Shown in pieces: positions 1 to 5,653 of a stretch of DNA of 5,663 bases. The notes below the pieces were generated by a model. That model saw nothing but the letters and a program-made list of their open reading frames with translations. It ran no database searches and was not told where the DNA came from. A program made the translations under genes and the position numbers. Positions within the stretch are counted from its first letter, which is position 1. Each line of letters begins with the position of its first letter. Origin of the DNA: an uncultured Collinsella sp. (GTDB lineage Bacteria > Actinomycetota > Coriobacteriia > Coriobacteriales > Coriobacteriaceae). Location: contig URFU01000116.1 of assembly GCA_900547125.1 (NCBI GenBank), forward strand, positions 1-5,663, written 5' to 3'.

Positions 1-1
1 G

Positions 2-493
2 TGCTGGAAGTGTCACAAAGAGACCTCGGTCGCGGCCTTCGGCATTCCCTATCGAACCGATAACGACAAGAGCATCGCCATCGCGCACACGCCCAACGAA
101 GCCGGGCACATTGCCATCGACACGGCCAACACCAACGCACTCGCCATCGTGCCCGCTCTTGGCTGCGTGCCGGGCGAGATCCGCGACTACCTTCATAAGC
201 GTTGCGGCTACAAGCCCGTAGGCGCGCGAGCCTCCAAAGCCCCGTCGCTCGGCAACACGTGCACCAGTTGCGACGCGCTGCAAGGCAGCCGCTATCTGTT
301 CGAGGAGCCCTCGTCCCCGTTTGCCCTCACTGCCATCAACAAGCTGCCGGCACTGGAGTTTATACGCGTCGAAGTTGCCGGCGTCTTTGGCGTCCCGGCC
401 ACGCGTACCGACTTTGACCAGGCGCTCTTTACCTGGGCACGCGACCATCACGCCGAGTTCCACAAGCAACTCGGTGAGGGGATTTATTTGTAG
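2..493 (+). CDS. Conserved hypothetical protein with two CxxC motifs, 3' part only
   Basis: An open frame runs from the window edge to TAG at 491-493 and gives the last 163 residues; the start lies upstream. The visible part opens with CWKC (residues 1-4 of the fragment) and has a second pair, CTSC, at residues 87-90. It is followed by DALQGSRYLFEEPSSPF, which resembles the 'CxxCgalqGd-ffl-epg-PF' segment I recall from conserved bacterial hypothetical proteins that also carry a CWKC motif. The four cysteines probably form a zinc-ribbon-like site. An internal ATG at 149 would give a 114-residue product but would drop the first CxxC, and the frame stays open to the edge, so the longer reading is preferred. 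The gene converges with the endonuclease gene, with 55 bases between the two stop codons and no clear terminator. Function is unknown; a structural or nucleic-acid-binding role would be a guess. Confidence 0.75.
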   Translation, partial: CWKCHKETSVAAFGIPYRTDNDKSIAIAHTPNEAGHIAIDTANTNALAIVPALGCVPGEIRDYLHKRCGYKPVGARASKAPSLGNTCTSCDALQGSRYLFEEPSSPFALTAINKLPALEFIRVEVAGVFGVPATRTDFDQALFTWARDHHAEFHKQLGEGIYL

Positions 494-548
494 GGGCAAC
501 ATCAAGGTATCGAGGAGCAGGGGTTGATTGTTAAATAATCTCGAAACG

Positions 549-2054
549 CTACAGCCCCAGAATATGCTCCAGGTAGCCCTTGTTGAACCAGAACGATTGC
601 TTCGTCATCCAGCGCCCGTCGGGCAGTTCGTAAGCATTCCTTGCGATGTCACCGATCTCTGTTCCATCGGCAAACTTGTAAGCCGCTTTTGACGTATGCG
701 GGCGAACGTGAACAATTGGATTGTCCGCCATACCGGGCAGATTGTTAGTCACTTTGAGCTTTCCGCTCGCATCCCGATACGGATTGAGCTCAACGCCCTC
801 ACGTATTACCTTTCGCGTCTCATCCCAACAAGCTTTCGCTGGGCCTTCGATTTCGTTTTCTCCCATTGCCCAGAACAAACAACGATCGAGACGCAGCACG
901 CCATCGTGGTCCTCACGGAACACAACGAAGAAAAAGCGATTGGTCTCAAGGCACGCATGAAGAGGCGACGTCTCCCAGTCTTCTTCAATCAAACGCTTGA
1001 ACTCAAACGGTGGGAACGACATAGCCTGTTCGATGTGCCCCCTGTTGTTAACTCGAACAGTTCGGACGGAAATGCCTGCCTTGACGAATTCCTCGGCAGC
1101 ATTGTTTTTGATTCCGAGCATACGATAAACGAGCGTTGTCCACTGCGCCTTATTGCCCGTGTACTCCAGTCCATACTGTTCGGCAATTTGACGATCGGTC
1201 TCACCGTAATGGCGCTCGATAAGTCCAGTTACGTAACTTTCGAAATCGATAGACTTGCCATCGTCCTGAACAATGCTCTCCCCGACTCGCGGAGCACCGA
1301 GGACATAAGTATGGAGCACATAGTCCATATACGAGCGCTTGAGGGAAAAGGCGCGACGCTTTGCGCGATGGCGCTCAATCTCGCCCGTATCGGTATTGAA
1401 GTATTCATAATACTGGTCCGCCCACATTGTGGCCTCAGTTGCGCCCTTCGTGCAAGCACCCAGATAAGTCGTCATGCCTTCTGAAAGCTCGTCCGCACGG
1501 CCATCCTGAATATAGGAAATGATCTTCTCGTAGTCGGCGCGAATGATTTTCATGTCCTCTTCGGGCAGACGAACCATGACCGCACGCTCAATGCGTTGGT
1601 CGTATTTATCGATGGAACGATCTCGGCCGTAGTAAATCAACAGGATATTGCTGAGCTTGGTCTTGAGGTGAGAACTGTCGTAGTCGAGCGAAACAGGTCG
1701 GTCATAAGGAATCATGGTCAGGACAAGGCGCTCGCCAGCAGACTTCCGGCCGTTCTTGAGCACATCAAAACACGTTGCCTTGAGCTCAACGCCCGCCTCG
1801 GGAAAGTCGGGGCGATCGTCACTATTGGCCTTGTAGCCAAAGTAACGTTCTTCGATAAGAGTGCCCATACCGCCTTTGTACTTCTTGGAGCCAAAGTCCT
1901 TGGGCGCACTCTCCCCCTCCGGAGCAATACCGAGCTCGAGAATATCGCGGAACGTCATGCCATCGAGATTGGCAGCATAGCGCTCAATACTTGAGGGGTC
2001 AGAAAAATCAGTATCGTCAAGCATGCGCTTGAAATCGAGGCGCTTCTTAGACAC
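549..2054 (-). CDS. Sau3AI/MutH-family type II restriction endonuclease, predicted GATC
   Basis: This 501-residue protein should cut unmethylated DNA at the site protected by the adjacent methyltransferase. The N-terminal half carries the MutH/Sau3AI active-site pattern: KGGMGTLIEERYFG (60-73, with K60 and E68) followed by PDF...GVELK (82-92), giving D83, E90 and K92 as the D-x6-E-x-K metal and catalytic residues. The C-terminal half has a related segment, EEFVKAGISVRTVRV (321-335) then EQAMSFPPFEF (342-352), where the E-x-K pair is lost. This matches the known Sau3AI design of an active N-terminal domain plus a similar but inactive C-terminal domain that binds a second site (type IIE behaviour). 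The length is close to Sau3AI (about 490 residues). The start is GTG at 2054, with GGAGG at 2061-2065 and a 6-base spacer. The gene is divergent from the methyltransferase across a 140-base gap. The frame is intact with all key residues present. GATC specificity is inferred from family resemblance. Confidence 0.93.
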   Translation of the reverse strand: MSKKRLDFKRMLDDTDFSDPSSIERYAANLDGMTFRDILELGIAPEGESAPKDFGSKKYKGGMGTLIEERYFGYKANSDDRPDFPEAGVELKATCFDVLKNGRKSAGERLVLTMIPYDRPVSLDYDSSHLKTKLSNILLIYYGRDRSIDKYDQRIERAVMVRLPEEDMKIIRADYEKIISYIQDGRADELSEGMTTYLGACTKGATEATMWADQYYEYFNTDTGEIERHRAKRRAFSLKRSYMDYVLHTYVLGAPRVGESIVQDDGKSIDFESYVTGLIERHYGETDRQIAEQYGLEYTGNKAQWTTLVYRMLGIKNNAAEEFVKAGISVRTVRVNNRGHIEQAMSFPPFEFKRLIEEDWETSPLHACLETNRFFFVVFREDHDGVLRLDRCLFWAMGENEIEGPAKACWDETRKVIREGVELNPYRDASGKLKVTNNLPGMADNPIVHVRPHTSKAAYKFADGTEIGDIARNAYELPDGRWMTKQSFWFNKGYLEHILGL

Positions 2055-2060
2055 GGGATA

Positions 2061-2065
2061 CCTCC
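2061..2065 (-). promoter_or_regulatory. Shine-Dalgarno of the endonuclease gene
   Basis: On the minus strand GGAGG lies 6 bases before the GTG at 2054. It is the strongest ribosome binding site near this start and supports GTG as the initiation codon. Confidence 0.8.
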
Positions 2066-2072
2066 GAAACTC

Positions 2073-2109
2073 GCAACTAACCTCATGGTAGTTCAGAGCA
2101 ACTACTAAC
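2073..2109. repeat. Group of AACTA/TAGTT repeats before the endonuclease gene
   Basis: GCAACTA occurs at 2073-2079 and again at 2098-2104, 25 bases apart. TAGTT, the inverted copy of AACTA, lies between them at 2089-2093. The second and third units form an exact 6-bp inverted repeat, GTAGTT (2088-2093) and AACTAC (2100-2105), with a 6-base loop. ACTAAC also occurs twice (2076-2081 and 2104-2109). The group lies 8 bases beyond the endonuclease Shine-Dalgarno, in its promoter or leader. It could be a protein-binding array or a weak hairpin. The arms are short, so chance is not excluded. Confidence 0.4.
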
Positions 2110-2144
2110 GCCCAGAAAATTGAGGTCTTGATTGTCCCCTCGAT

Positions 2145-2171
2145 CGGTTATTGTTGTGACCACCATAACCG
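2145..2171. promoter_or_regulatory. 27-bp imperfect palindrome between R and M genes (possible operator)
   Basis: The left arm CGGTTATTGTTGT (2145-2157) matches the reverse complement of the right arm ACCACCATAACCG (2159-2171) at 11 of 13 positions, around a central G at 2158. The outer 7 bp of each arm pair perfectly. It lies 23 bases before the methyltransferase GTG and 90 bases before the endonuclease start, where a dimeric regulator or the methyltransferase itself could control both genes. The GATC at 2142-2145 shares its last base with the left end. The sequence shows the symmetry; operator function is inference. Confidence 0.45.
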
Positions 2172-2186
2172 GACACAGCAGCGATT

Positions 2187-2190
2187 GGAG
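2187..2190 (+). promoter_or_regulatory. Shine-Dalgarno deciding the methyltransferase start
   Basis: GGAG ends 4 bases before the GTG at 2195, a slightly short but usable spacing. A rival TTG at 2132 has GAGG at 2122-2125 before it, but would add 21 residues encoded through the palindrome and absent from the usual start of this family. Confidence 0.6.
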
Positions 2191-2194
2191 AAAC

Positions 2195-3457
2195 GTGTCT
2201 GAGATTAATATTGCCGAGCTTTTTGCGGGCGTCGGTGGATTTCGTTTGGGTCTCGAAGGCTATGCCGACCCTAGACATCCCGAGTTTTATATGAAGCCCG
2301 CCGGCCCCTTCCGCACCATTTGGGCCAATCAGTGGGAGCCGCCCGGAACCAAGGCGCGTCAGTTCGCGGCCCGTTGCTACATGGATCGCTTCGGCAATGA
2401 TTCCGTCGTCAACGAAGACATCAATAAGGTCCTGGAGCAGGCCGAGGCGAAAGAAATCGAAATCCCCGATGTCCAAATGGTTGTTGGCGGTTTCCCCTGC
2501 CAAGACTACTCTGTCGCGCGTCCGCTCAATCAGGCACACGGCATCGAGGGCAAGAAGGGCGTCCTTTGGTGGGACATCTATCACTTCCTCGAAATGAAGA
2601 AGCCCAAGTTCGGTCTCTTTGAGAACGTCGACCGCCTGCTCAAGTCGCCCGCGTCTCAACGCGGTCGCGACTTCGCCATCATCCTAAGCTGTCTTGCCGA
2701 CCTCGACTACACGGTCGAATGGCGCGTGGTCAACTCTGCCGAATACGGTTTCCCCCAGCGTCGCAAGCGTGTTTATATCTTCTGCGAAAAGGACGCTGGC
2801 AAGGTTGATCTCGTTAATCGCATGCACAACGGCGTCATGGCTAAAGCCTTCCCCGCCATCTATCCCGACGAGATGTCCGAGCTCGACGTTTTGCCCGACC
2901 CCTACGAGAACTCAACTCGTTTTGGCGTCGGCCAAAAGACCTCTCAATTCAAGAATGCTGGCGTCATGCAGGGCTGTCATGTTCTGACCTGCGACTTTGC
3001 CGAGGACTATCACGGTGAGCGCCACGTGCTTGGCGACGTGCTTGTCGACGAGGCTGATGTCCCGGAGCAGTTCTACATCTCCGACGAAAAGCTTCCCGAC
3101 TGGCGCTACCTTAAGGGCAGCAAGCGCGAAGAGCGCACTAACAAAAAGACAGGCTTTACGTACACGTATTCCGAGGGAGCCATGAGCTTCCCGGATGCCA
3201 CCGACAAGCCGAGCCGCACCATCCTCACAGGAGAAGGCGGCACGGGAGCGAGCCGCTTCAAGCACGTCATCGAATGTCCCGATGGCCGTTTCCGCCGTCT
3301 TGTTCCCGACGAGCTCGATCAGCTTCAGGGATTCCCGAAAGGTTGGACCGATACGGGCATGACCGACGGCCATCGGGCCTTCTGCATGGGCAACGCACTC
3401 GTCACCGGCGTGCCCCATCGCATTGGCGAAGCTATGGTCGAAGTGTACGGCCTCTAA
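2195..3457 (+). CDS. C5-cytosine DNA methyltransferase, M.Sau3AI-like, predicted GATC
   Basis: This 420-residue enzyme should transfer a methyl group from S-adenosylmethionine to carbon 5 of cytosine, protecting host DNA from the divergent endonuclease. All core motifs are present in order: motif I ELFAGVGGFRLGLEG (8-22, cofactor binding), motif IV GGFPCQDYS (98-106, catalytic C102), motif VI ENV (143-145), motif VIII QRRKR (188-192), motif IX around RRLVPDELDQLQGFP (367-381) and motif X GNAL (399-402). The target-recognition region should lie between roughly 200 and 340. The stretch from the catalytic loop through GKKGVLWWDI, ENVDRLLKSP and SQRGRDFA closely matches what I recall of M.Sau3AI, which modifies GATC. 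The GTG start at 2195 places motif I seven residues from the N-terminus as usual; TTG at 2132 is the alternative (441 residues). There is no N-terminal helix-turn-helix extension of the kind used for self-regulation by M.SsoII-type enzymes. The gene ends in an intrinsic terminator. Confidence 0.95.
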   Translation: MSEINIAELFAGVGGFRLGLEGYADPRHPEFYMKPAGPFRTIWANQWEPPGTKARQFAARCYMDRFGNDSVVNEDINKVLEQAEAKEIEIPDVQMVVGGFPCQDYSVARPLNQAHGIEGKKGVLWWDIYHFLEMKKPKFGLFENVDRLLKSPASQRGRDFAIILSCLADLDYTVEWRVVNSAEYGFPQRRKRVYIFCEKDAGKVDLVNRMHNGVMAKAFPAIYPDEMSELDVLPDPYENSTRFGVGQKTSQFKNAGVMQGCHVLTCDFAEDYHGERHVLGDVLVDEADVPEQFYISDEKLPDWRYLKGSKREERTNKKTGFTYTYSEGAMSFPDATDKPSRTILTGEGGTGASRFKHVIECPDGRFRRLVPDELDQLQGFPKGWTDTGMTDGHRAFCMGNALVTGVPHRIGEAMVEVYGL

Positions 3458-3468
3458 GGCAAGCAATC

Positions 3469-3503
3469 CGGAGCCGGCAGTTCACGCTGTCGACTCCGTT
3501 TTT
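3469..3503 (+). terminator. Intrinsic terminator after the methyltransferase gene
   Basis: The 5' arm CGGAGCCGGCAG (3469-3480) pairs with CTGTCGACTCCG (3487-3498) around a 6-base loop, with one C-A mismatch and one G-U pair, and is followed directly by TTTTT (3499-3503). It begins 12 bases after the methyltransferase stop codon and separates that gene from the one at 3583. Confidence 0.8.
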
Positions 3504-3519
3504 CCACCCCACTTCCCCG

Positions 3520-3525
3520 TATACT
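3520..3525 (+). promoter_or_regulatory. Candidate -10 element for the gene at 3583
   Basis: TATACT differs from the sigma-70 consensus TATAAT at one position. It lies just after the methyltransferase terminator, so a fresh promoter is expected here. No convincing -35 is seen 16-18 bases upstream, where the terminator T-run lies. It would give a leader of about 50 bases. Confidence 0.35.
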
Positions 3526-3542
3526 GATGTAACACGTGTTTC

Positions 3543-3564
3543 ATCCGGGCTTGTTGGGCCGGAT
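3543..3564 (+). repeat. Small hairpin in the leader of the gene at 3583
   Basis: ATCCGG (3543-3548) is an exact inverted match to CCGGAT (3559-3564), with a 10-base loop. It sits between the candidate -10 and the ribosome binding site and ends 7 bases before GGGAGGG. It has no T-run, so it is not an obvious terminator. It could affect translation or message stability, or be chance. Confidence 0.35.
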
Positions 3565-3571
3565 TGTTCAT

Positions 3572-3578
3572 GGGAGGG
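3572..3578 (+). promoter_or_regulatory. Strong Shine-Dalgarno fixing the start at 3583
   Basis: GGGAGGG ends 4 bases before ATG 3583. The frame is open upstream to 3274 inside the methyltransferase gene, so this site, together with the terminator and candidate promoter, shows that the true start is 3583. Confidence 0.85.
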
Positions 3579-3582
3579 TCTT

Positions 3583-4074
3583 ATGGCTGCTTCGAATCCG
3601 CCTAAGGGGAGCGTTTCTTCTTCGTCCATCAAGCCGGTTACGCGCAAGGCCGTGCGTTGCCAGCGCGAGGTCGCTTGGCTTGTCACGCAGGCGGCGGGCA
3701 GGCTCGTGGCGACCACTCAGGACGTCAACGCGCCTACGCCGAGCTTTGTGCTGGCAGCGGCGCTGGATTTCGTGCGCCAATTGGAGCTTGCCGAACAGGA
3801 TGCCGGCGGCCACCTCGACTACCAGAATGTTATGGCGCCCGACCTGCAAACGTTCTGCCACATGGCCAAGTTGCCCGCCGCGCCCAATGCGCTTTCGGAC
3901 GCAGGCTACATGTTTACGCTTTCGGGCGCGGACCTTATCCGCGACATCTATGCATACTGCAGCGAGCTCGCCGAGCGCCACGTCTTTGACGCGGCTGAAG
4001 TCAAACCGGGAAATGTCATCAAGCTGGTTCTTAGGCTGTTCTTGATGGACGGGTTCGGGGCCATGCCGGCGTAA
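3583..4074 (+). CDS. Hypothetical protein, 163 residues, no recognised family
   Basis: I do not recognise this protein. The N-terminal 20 residues are rich in serine, lysine and proline and look disordered. The rest looks mostly helical and soluble, with likely helices around 22-44, 55-73, 115-134 and 143-156. There is no signal peptide, membrane segment, clear helix-turn-helix or catalytic motif. Three scattered cysteines (26, 92, 126) form no CxxC pair. The third-position GC-rich codon use, strong ribosome binding site, candidate promoter and upstream terminator all support a real, independently transcribed gene. It converges with the AlbA_2 gene. Lines sampled over this gene are more GC-rich (about 63-72%) than those over the R-M pair, suggesting it belongs to the host chromosome rather than arriving with the R-M genes. 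A role in nucleic-acid binding or regulation would be a guess. Confidence 0.8.
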   Translation: MAASNPPKGSVSSSSIKPVTRKAVRCQREVAWLVTQAAGRLVATTQDVNAPTPSFVLAAALDFVRQLELAEQDAGGHLDYQNVMAPDLQTFCHMAKLPAAPNALSDAGYMFTLSGADLIRDIYAYCSELAERHVFDAAEVKPGNVIKLVLRLFLMDGFGAMPA

Positions 4075-4120
4075 GCCGAGTCTTCAGCATCACCGTCGAC
4101 TGAGCAACAACCGCTTTACC

Positions 4121-4169
4121 TTAGTGGGCGCCAATTGAGGGTCGATTATTGGGTCGCCTCGTCCACTAA
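4121..4169. repeat. Long inverted repeat in the convergent intergenic region
   Basis: TTAGTGGGCG (4121-4130) pairs with CGTCCACTAA (4160-4169): nine Watson-Crick pairs plus one G-U. Directly inside it, CCAAT (4131-4135) pairs with ATTGG (4148-4152), leaving a 12-base loop and a 7-base bulge at 4153-4159. The structure lies between the stop codons of the two convergent genes, where a bidirectional terminator would be expected. Neither strand has a T-run after it, so it is not a standard intrinsic terminator. It could act in termination, in message 3'-end protection, or as a protein-binding or insertion-related repeat. Confidence 0.5.
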
Positions 4170-4174
4170 CGCAT

Positions 4175-5641
4175 TTATTCCACGCGCTCTGACAGTCGAT
4201 ACTTGCGGTTGCGGCTCGTCGCCGGCGCCGTGGGCTCAAGCTCGCCTTGAGCAATGAGCGCGTTGACGCGCGACCTTACCTGGGAAATTGTAAGCCCCGT
4301 GCGTTCTGCCAGCTCACGCGTCCCCAGCTCGCCGTAGTGTTTGAGTGCCGTCACAATTAAGCCCCCGCCATGATCGACCGGCTCGATCTTTGAACGGTAA
4401 AGTACGACCTTGAACCGATCGAATCCCGGGCAGAACAGGGGCTCGGCCAGACCATGCGCGCGCATGGCATCGATCATCATCGGGATGCCCGAGCCATTGC
4501 CCTCAGCCGGCGAACCTGCGCCATCCGGCAGCGGGACAATCGACATGAGTTTCACGAGCGTCGCGTTACGGCATCGGGAGCTGCCGTCAAACAAGTTCTC
4601 GCGAGTCTTTCCCCCGTATAGGCCGCCGGGGTTCGTCACCTCGATACGGTCATCAAAAACGTCGACAGCAATCGATTGTCCACAGAACCGATCTCCGTAT
4701 TCTCGGTGGATTGCGGCGTTGGCGATTGCCTCGCGCAGGACCTCCTCGGGAATCTCCAGCGAGTCGATACGCGAAATGCCTTGGACGGTCGAGGTGCGGC
4801 GCAGGTTTTTGGCGACAGCCGCGACAGCATCCGAAATCATCTCGCCCAGGGTACCCTCGCAGACTGTGCGGTCCATAAACCTTAGCGGTCCCGCAGCGCC
4901 CTTTTGAGTTCCCGCATGGACAGCCACATCAATGAAGAGCTTGGGATAGAACTGCTGAGGGTAAACGCCCGCGGCAAGGAGGCCAGCCTTGGTAACGTTG
5001 CCCTGGGAGTCGAGGAAATTCAGACGCTCCATCTTTGTCTTCTTGTCCGTCGCACCGTGCATCGCTCGAGGCGTCAACGAATAAGCACGCTCTATCGTGC
5101 GGTCGACCAGCGACTCGTCGAGATCGCCCACACTCGTGCAGGACACCGCATCGCGATCGCTAGGGCTCGTCCGTTCGTATGACGACAGCGCCAAAACCTC
5201 GGTCGACGAAAGCGGCACGTCTTTGTCATCGATGCGCTTGTAGCTACCGCCCTGGGCGCCCCGCTCTATTACATAGCAAGGCTTGCTCGACGGGTCGAGC
5301 TCCTCGATCGTGATGACGAGAACAACGGTACCCCGAAGCTCCACGCGCTCAATGGTGTATTTGGGCGGATTGGCCAGCTTTCCGCGACCGCCGGCATCGC
5401 CCATGCCCGCCACGAATTGGTTGAGCACTTTCTCGGTCTCAAAGTTTGCAACTGGGACAAAACCCGCGCGCTCGCTCACTCCGAGCACGATAATGCCGCC
5501 GGCAGTGTTTGCGAAAGCGCTGACCGTTTCCCATACGTCGCGGGAAAGCGTCGTAGCGCTCTCTTTCACTTCGACGCTAAGGTCATCCGAGCCCATGCGC
5601 TTTAATGACTCGAGCAGGCCGGCCAGCTCGCTTTCGTTCAT
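4175..5641 (-). CDS. AlbA_2 domain / HATPase_c_4 / winged-helix putative regulator (COG2865 type)
   Basis: This 488-residue protein shows three parts. Residues about 22-140 are an AlbA_2 (Schlafen AlbA_2, formerly divergent AAA-4) domain, with VEVKES (23-28), AFANTAGG (42-49) and VLGV (52-55). Residues about 296-390 match HATPase_c_4, with PEEVLREAIANAAIHREY (298-315), TNPGGLY (336-342), a conserved RNA (358-360) and GNGSGI (381-386). The C-terminus, about 428-486, looks like a winged helix: ELGTRELAERTGLTISQVR then a basic end. Proteins of this layout are usually annotated as ATP-binding transcriptional regulators, and some AlbA_2 proteins occur in phage-defence loci; substrates are mostly unknown. 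The ATG at 5641 is chosen over the in-frame ATG at 5647 because AAGG (5650-5653) is 8 bases from the former and only 2 from the latter. The length is typical and the frame intact. Its promoter lies outside the window. Confidence 0.9.
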   Translation of the reverse strand: MNESELAGLLESLKRMGSDDLSVEVKESATTLSRDVWETVSAFANTAGGIIVLGVSERAGFVPVANFETEKVLNQFVAGMGDAGGRGKLANPPKYTIERVELRGTVVLVITIEELDPSSKPCYVIERGAQGGSYKRIDDKDVPLSSTEVLALSSYERTSPSDRDAVSCTSVGDLDESLVDRTIERAYSLTPRAMHGATDKKTKMERLNFLDSQGNVTKAGLLAAGVYPQQFYPKLFIDVAVHAGTQKGAAGPLRFMDRTVCEGTLGEMISDAVAAVAKNLRRTSTVQGISRIDSLEIPEEVLREAIANAAIHREYGDRFCGQSIAVDVFDDRIEVTNPGGLYGGKTRENLFDGSSRCRNATLVKLMSIVPLPDGAGSPAEGNGSGIPMMIDAMRAHGLAEPLFCPGFDRFKVVLYRSKIEPVDHGGGLIVTALKHYGELGTRELAERTGLTISQVRSRVNALIAQGELEPTAPATSRNRKYRLSERVE

Positions 5642-5649
5642 CTGCATGT

Positions 5650-5653
5650 CCTT
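5650..5653 (-). promoter_or_regulatory. Shine-Dalgarno choosing the second ATG of the AlbA_2 gene
   Basis: On the minus strand AAGG lies 8 bases before the ATG at 5641 but only 2 before the one at 5647, favouring the start that begins MNESELAG. Confidence 0.55.

Noticed and set aside
494..548. Possible terminator between the truncated first gene and the endonuclease gene
   Set aside because: The only pairing seen, TCGAG at 510-514 with CTCGA at 540-544, is 5 bp with a 25-base loop and has no T-run.
696..1484. A 262-codon open frame antisense to the endonuclease gene
   Set aside because: It lies fully inside a gene with clear catalytic motifs, and its product shows no recognisable domain. 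Long antisense frames are common in GC-rich genes.
1596..1994. A 132-codon open frame antisense to the endonuclease N-terminal domain
   Set aside because: It opposes the best conserved part of the endonuclease and has no family features of its own.
2055..2194. Sigma-70 promoters for the divergent R and M genes
   Set aside because: Promoters must be near, but I found no pair of -35 and -10 elements with acceptable spacing on either strand, so none is called.
2105..2659. A 184-codon minus-strand frame across the R-M gap and methyltransferase N-terminus
   Set aside because: It is antisense to motifs I and IV of the methyltransferase. The product resembles no controller protein and has no helix-turn-helix.
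2912..3466. A 184-codon minus-strand frame over the methyltransferase C-terminus
   Set aside because: It is the shadow of a conserved coding region, with no family match that I can see.
3274..3582. Upstream extension of the gene at 3583 into the methyltransferase gene
   Set aside because: It overlaps motifs IX and X in another frame and crosses the terminator. The GGGAGGG site fixes the start at 3583.
4410..4907. A 165-codon plus-strand frame antisense to the AlbA_2 gene
   Set aside because: It opposes the HATPase_c_4 motifs and is rich in serine and arginine, as expected of a shadow frame.
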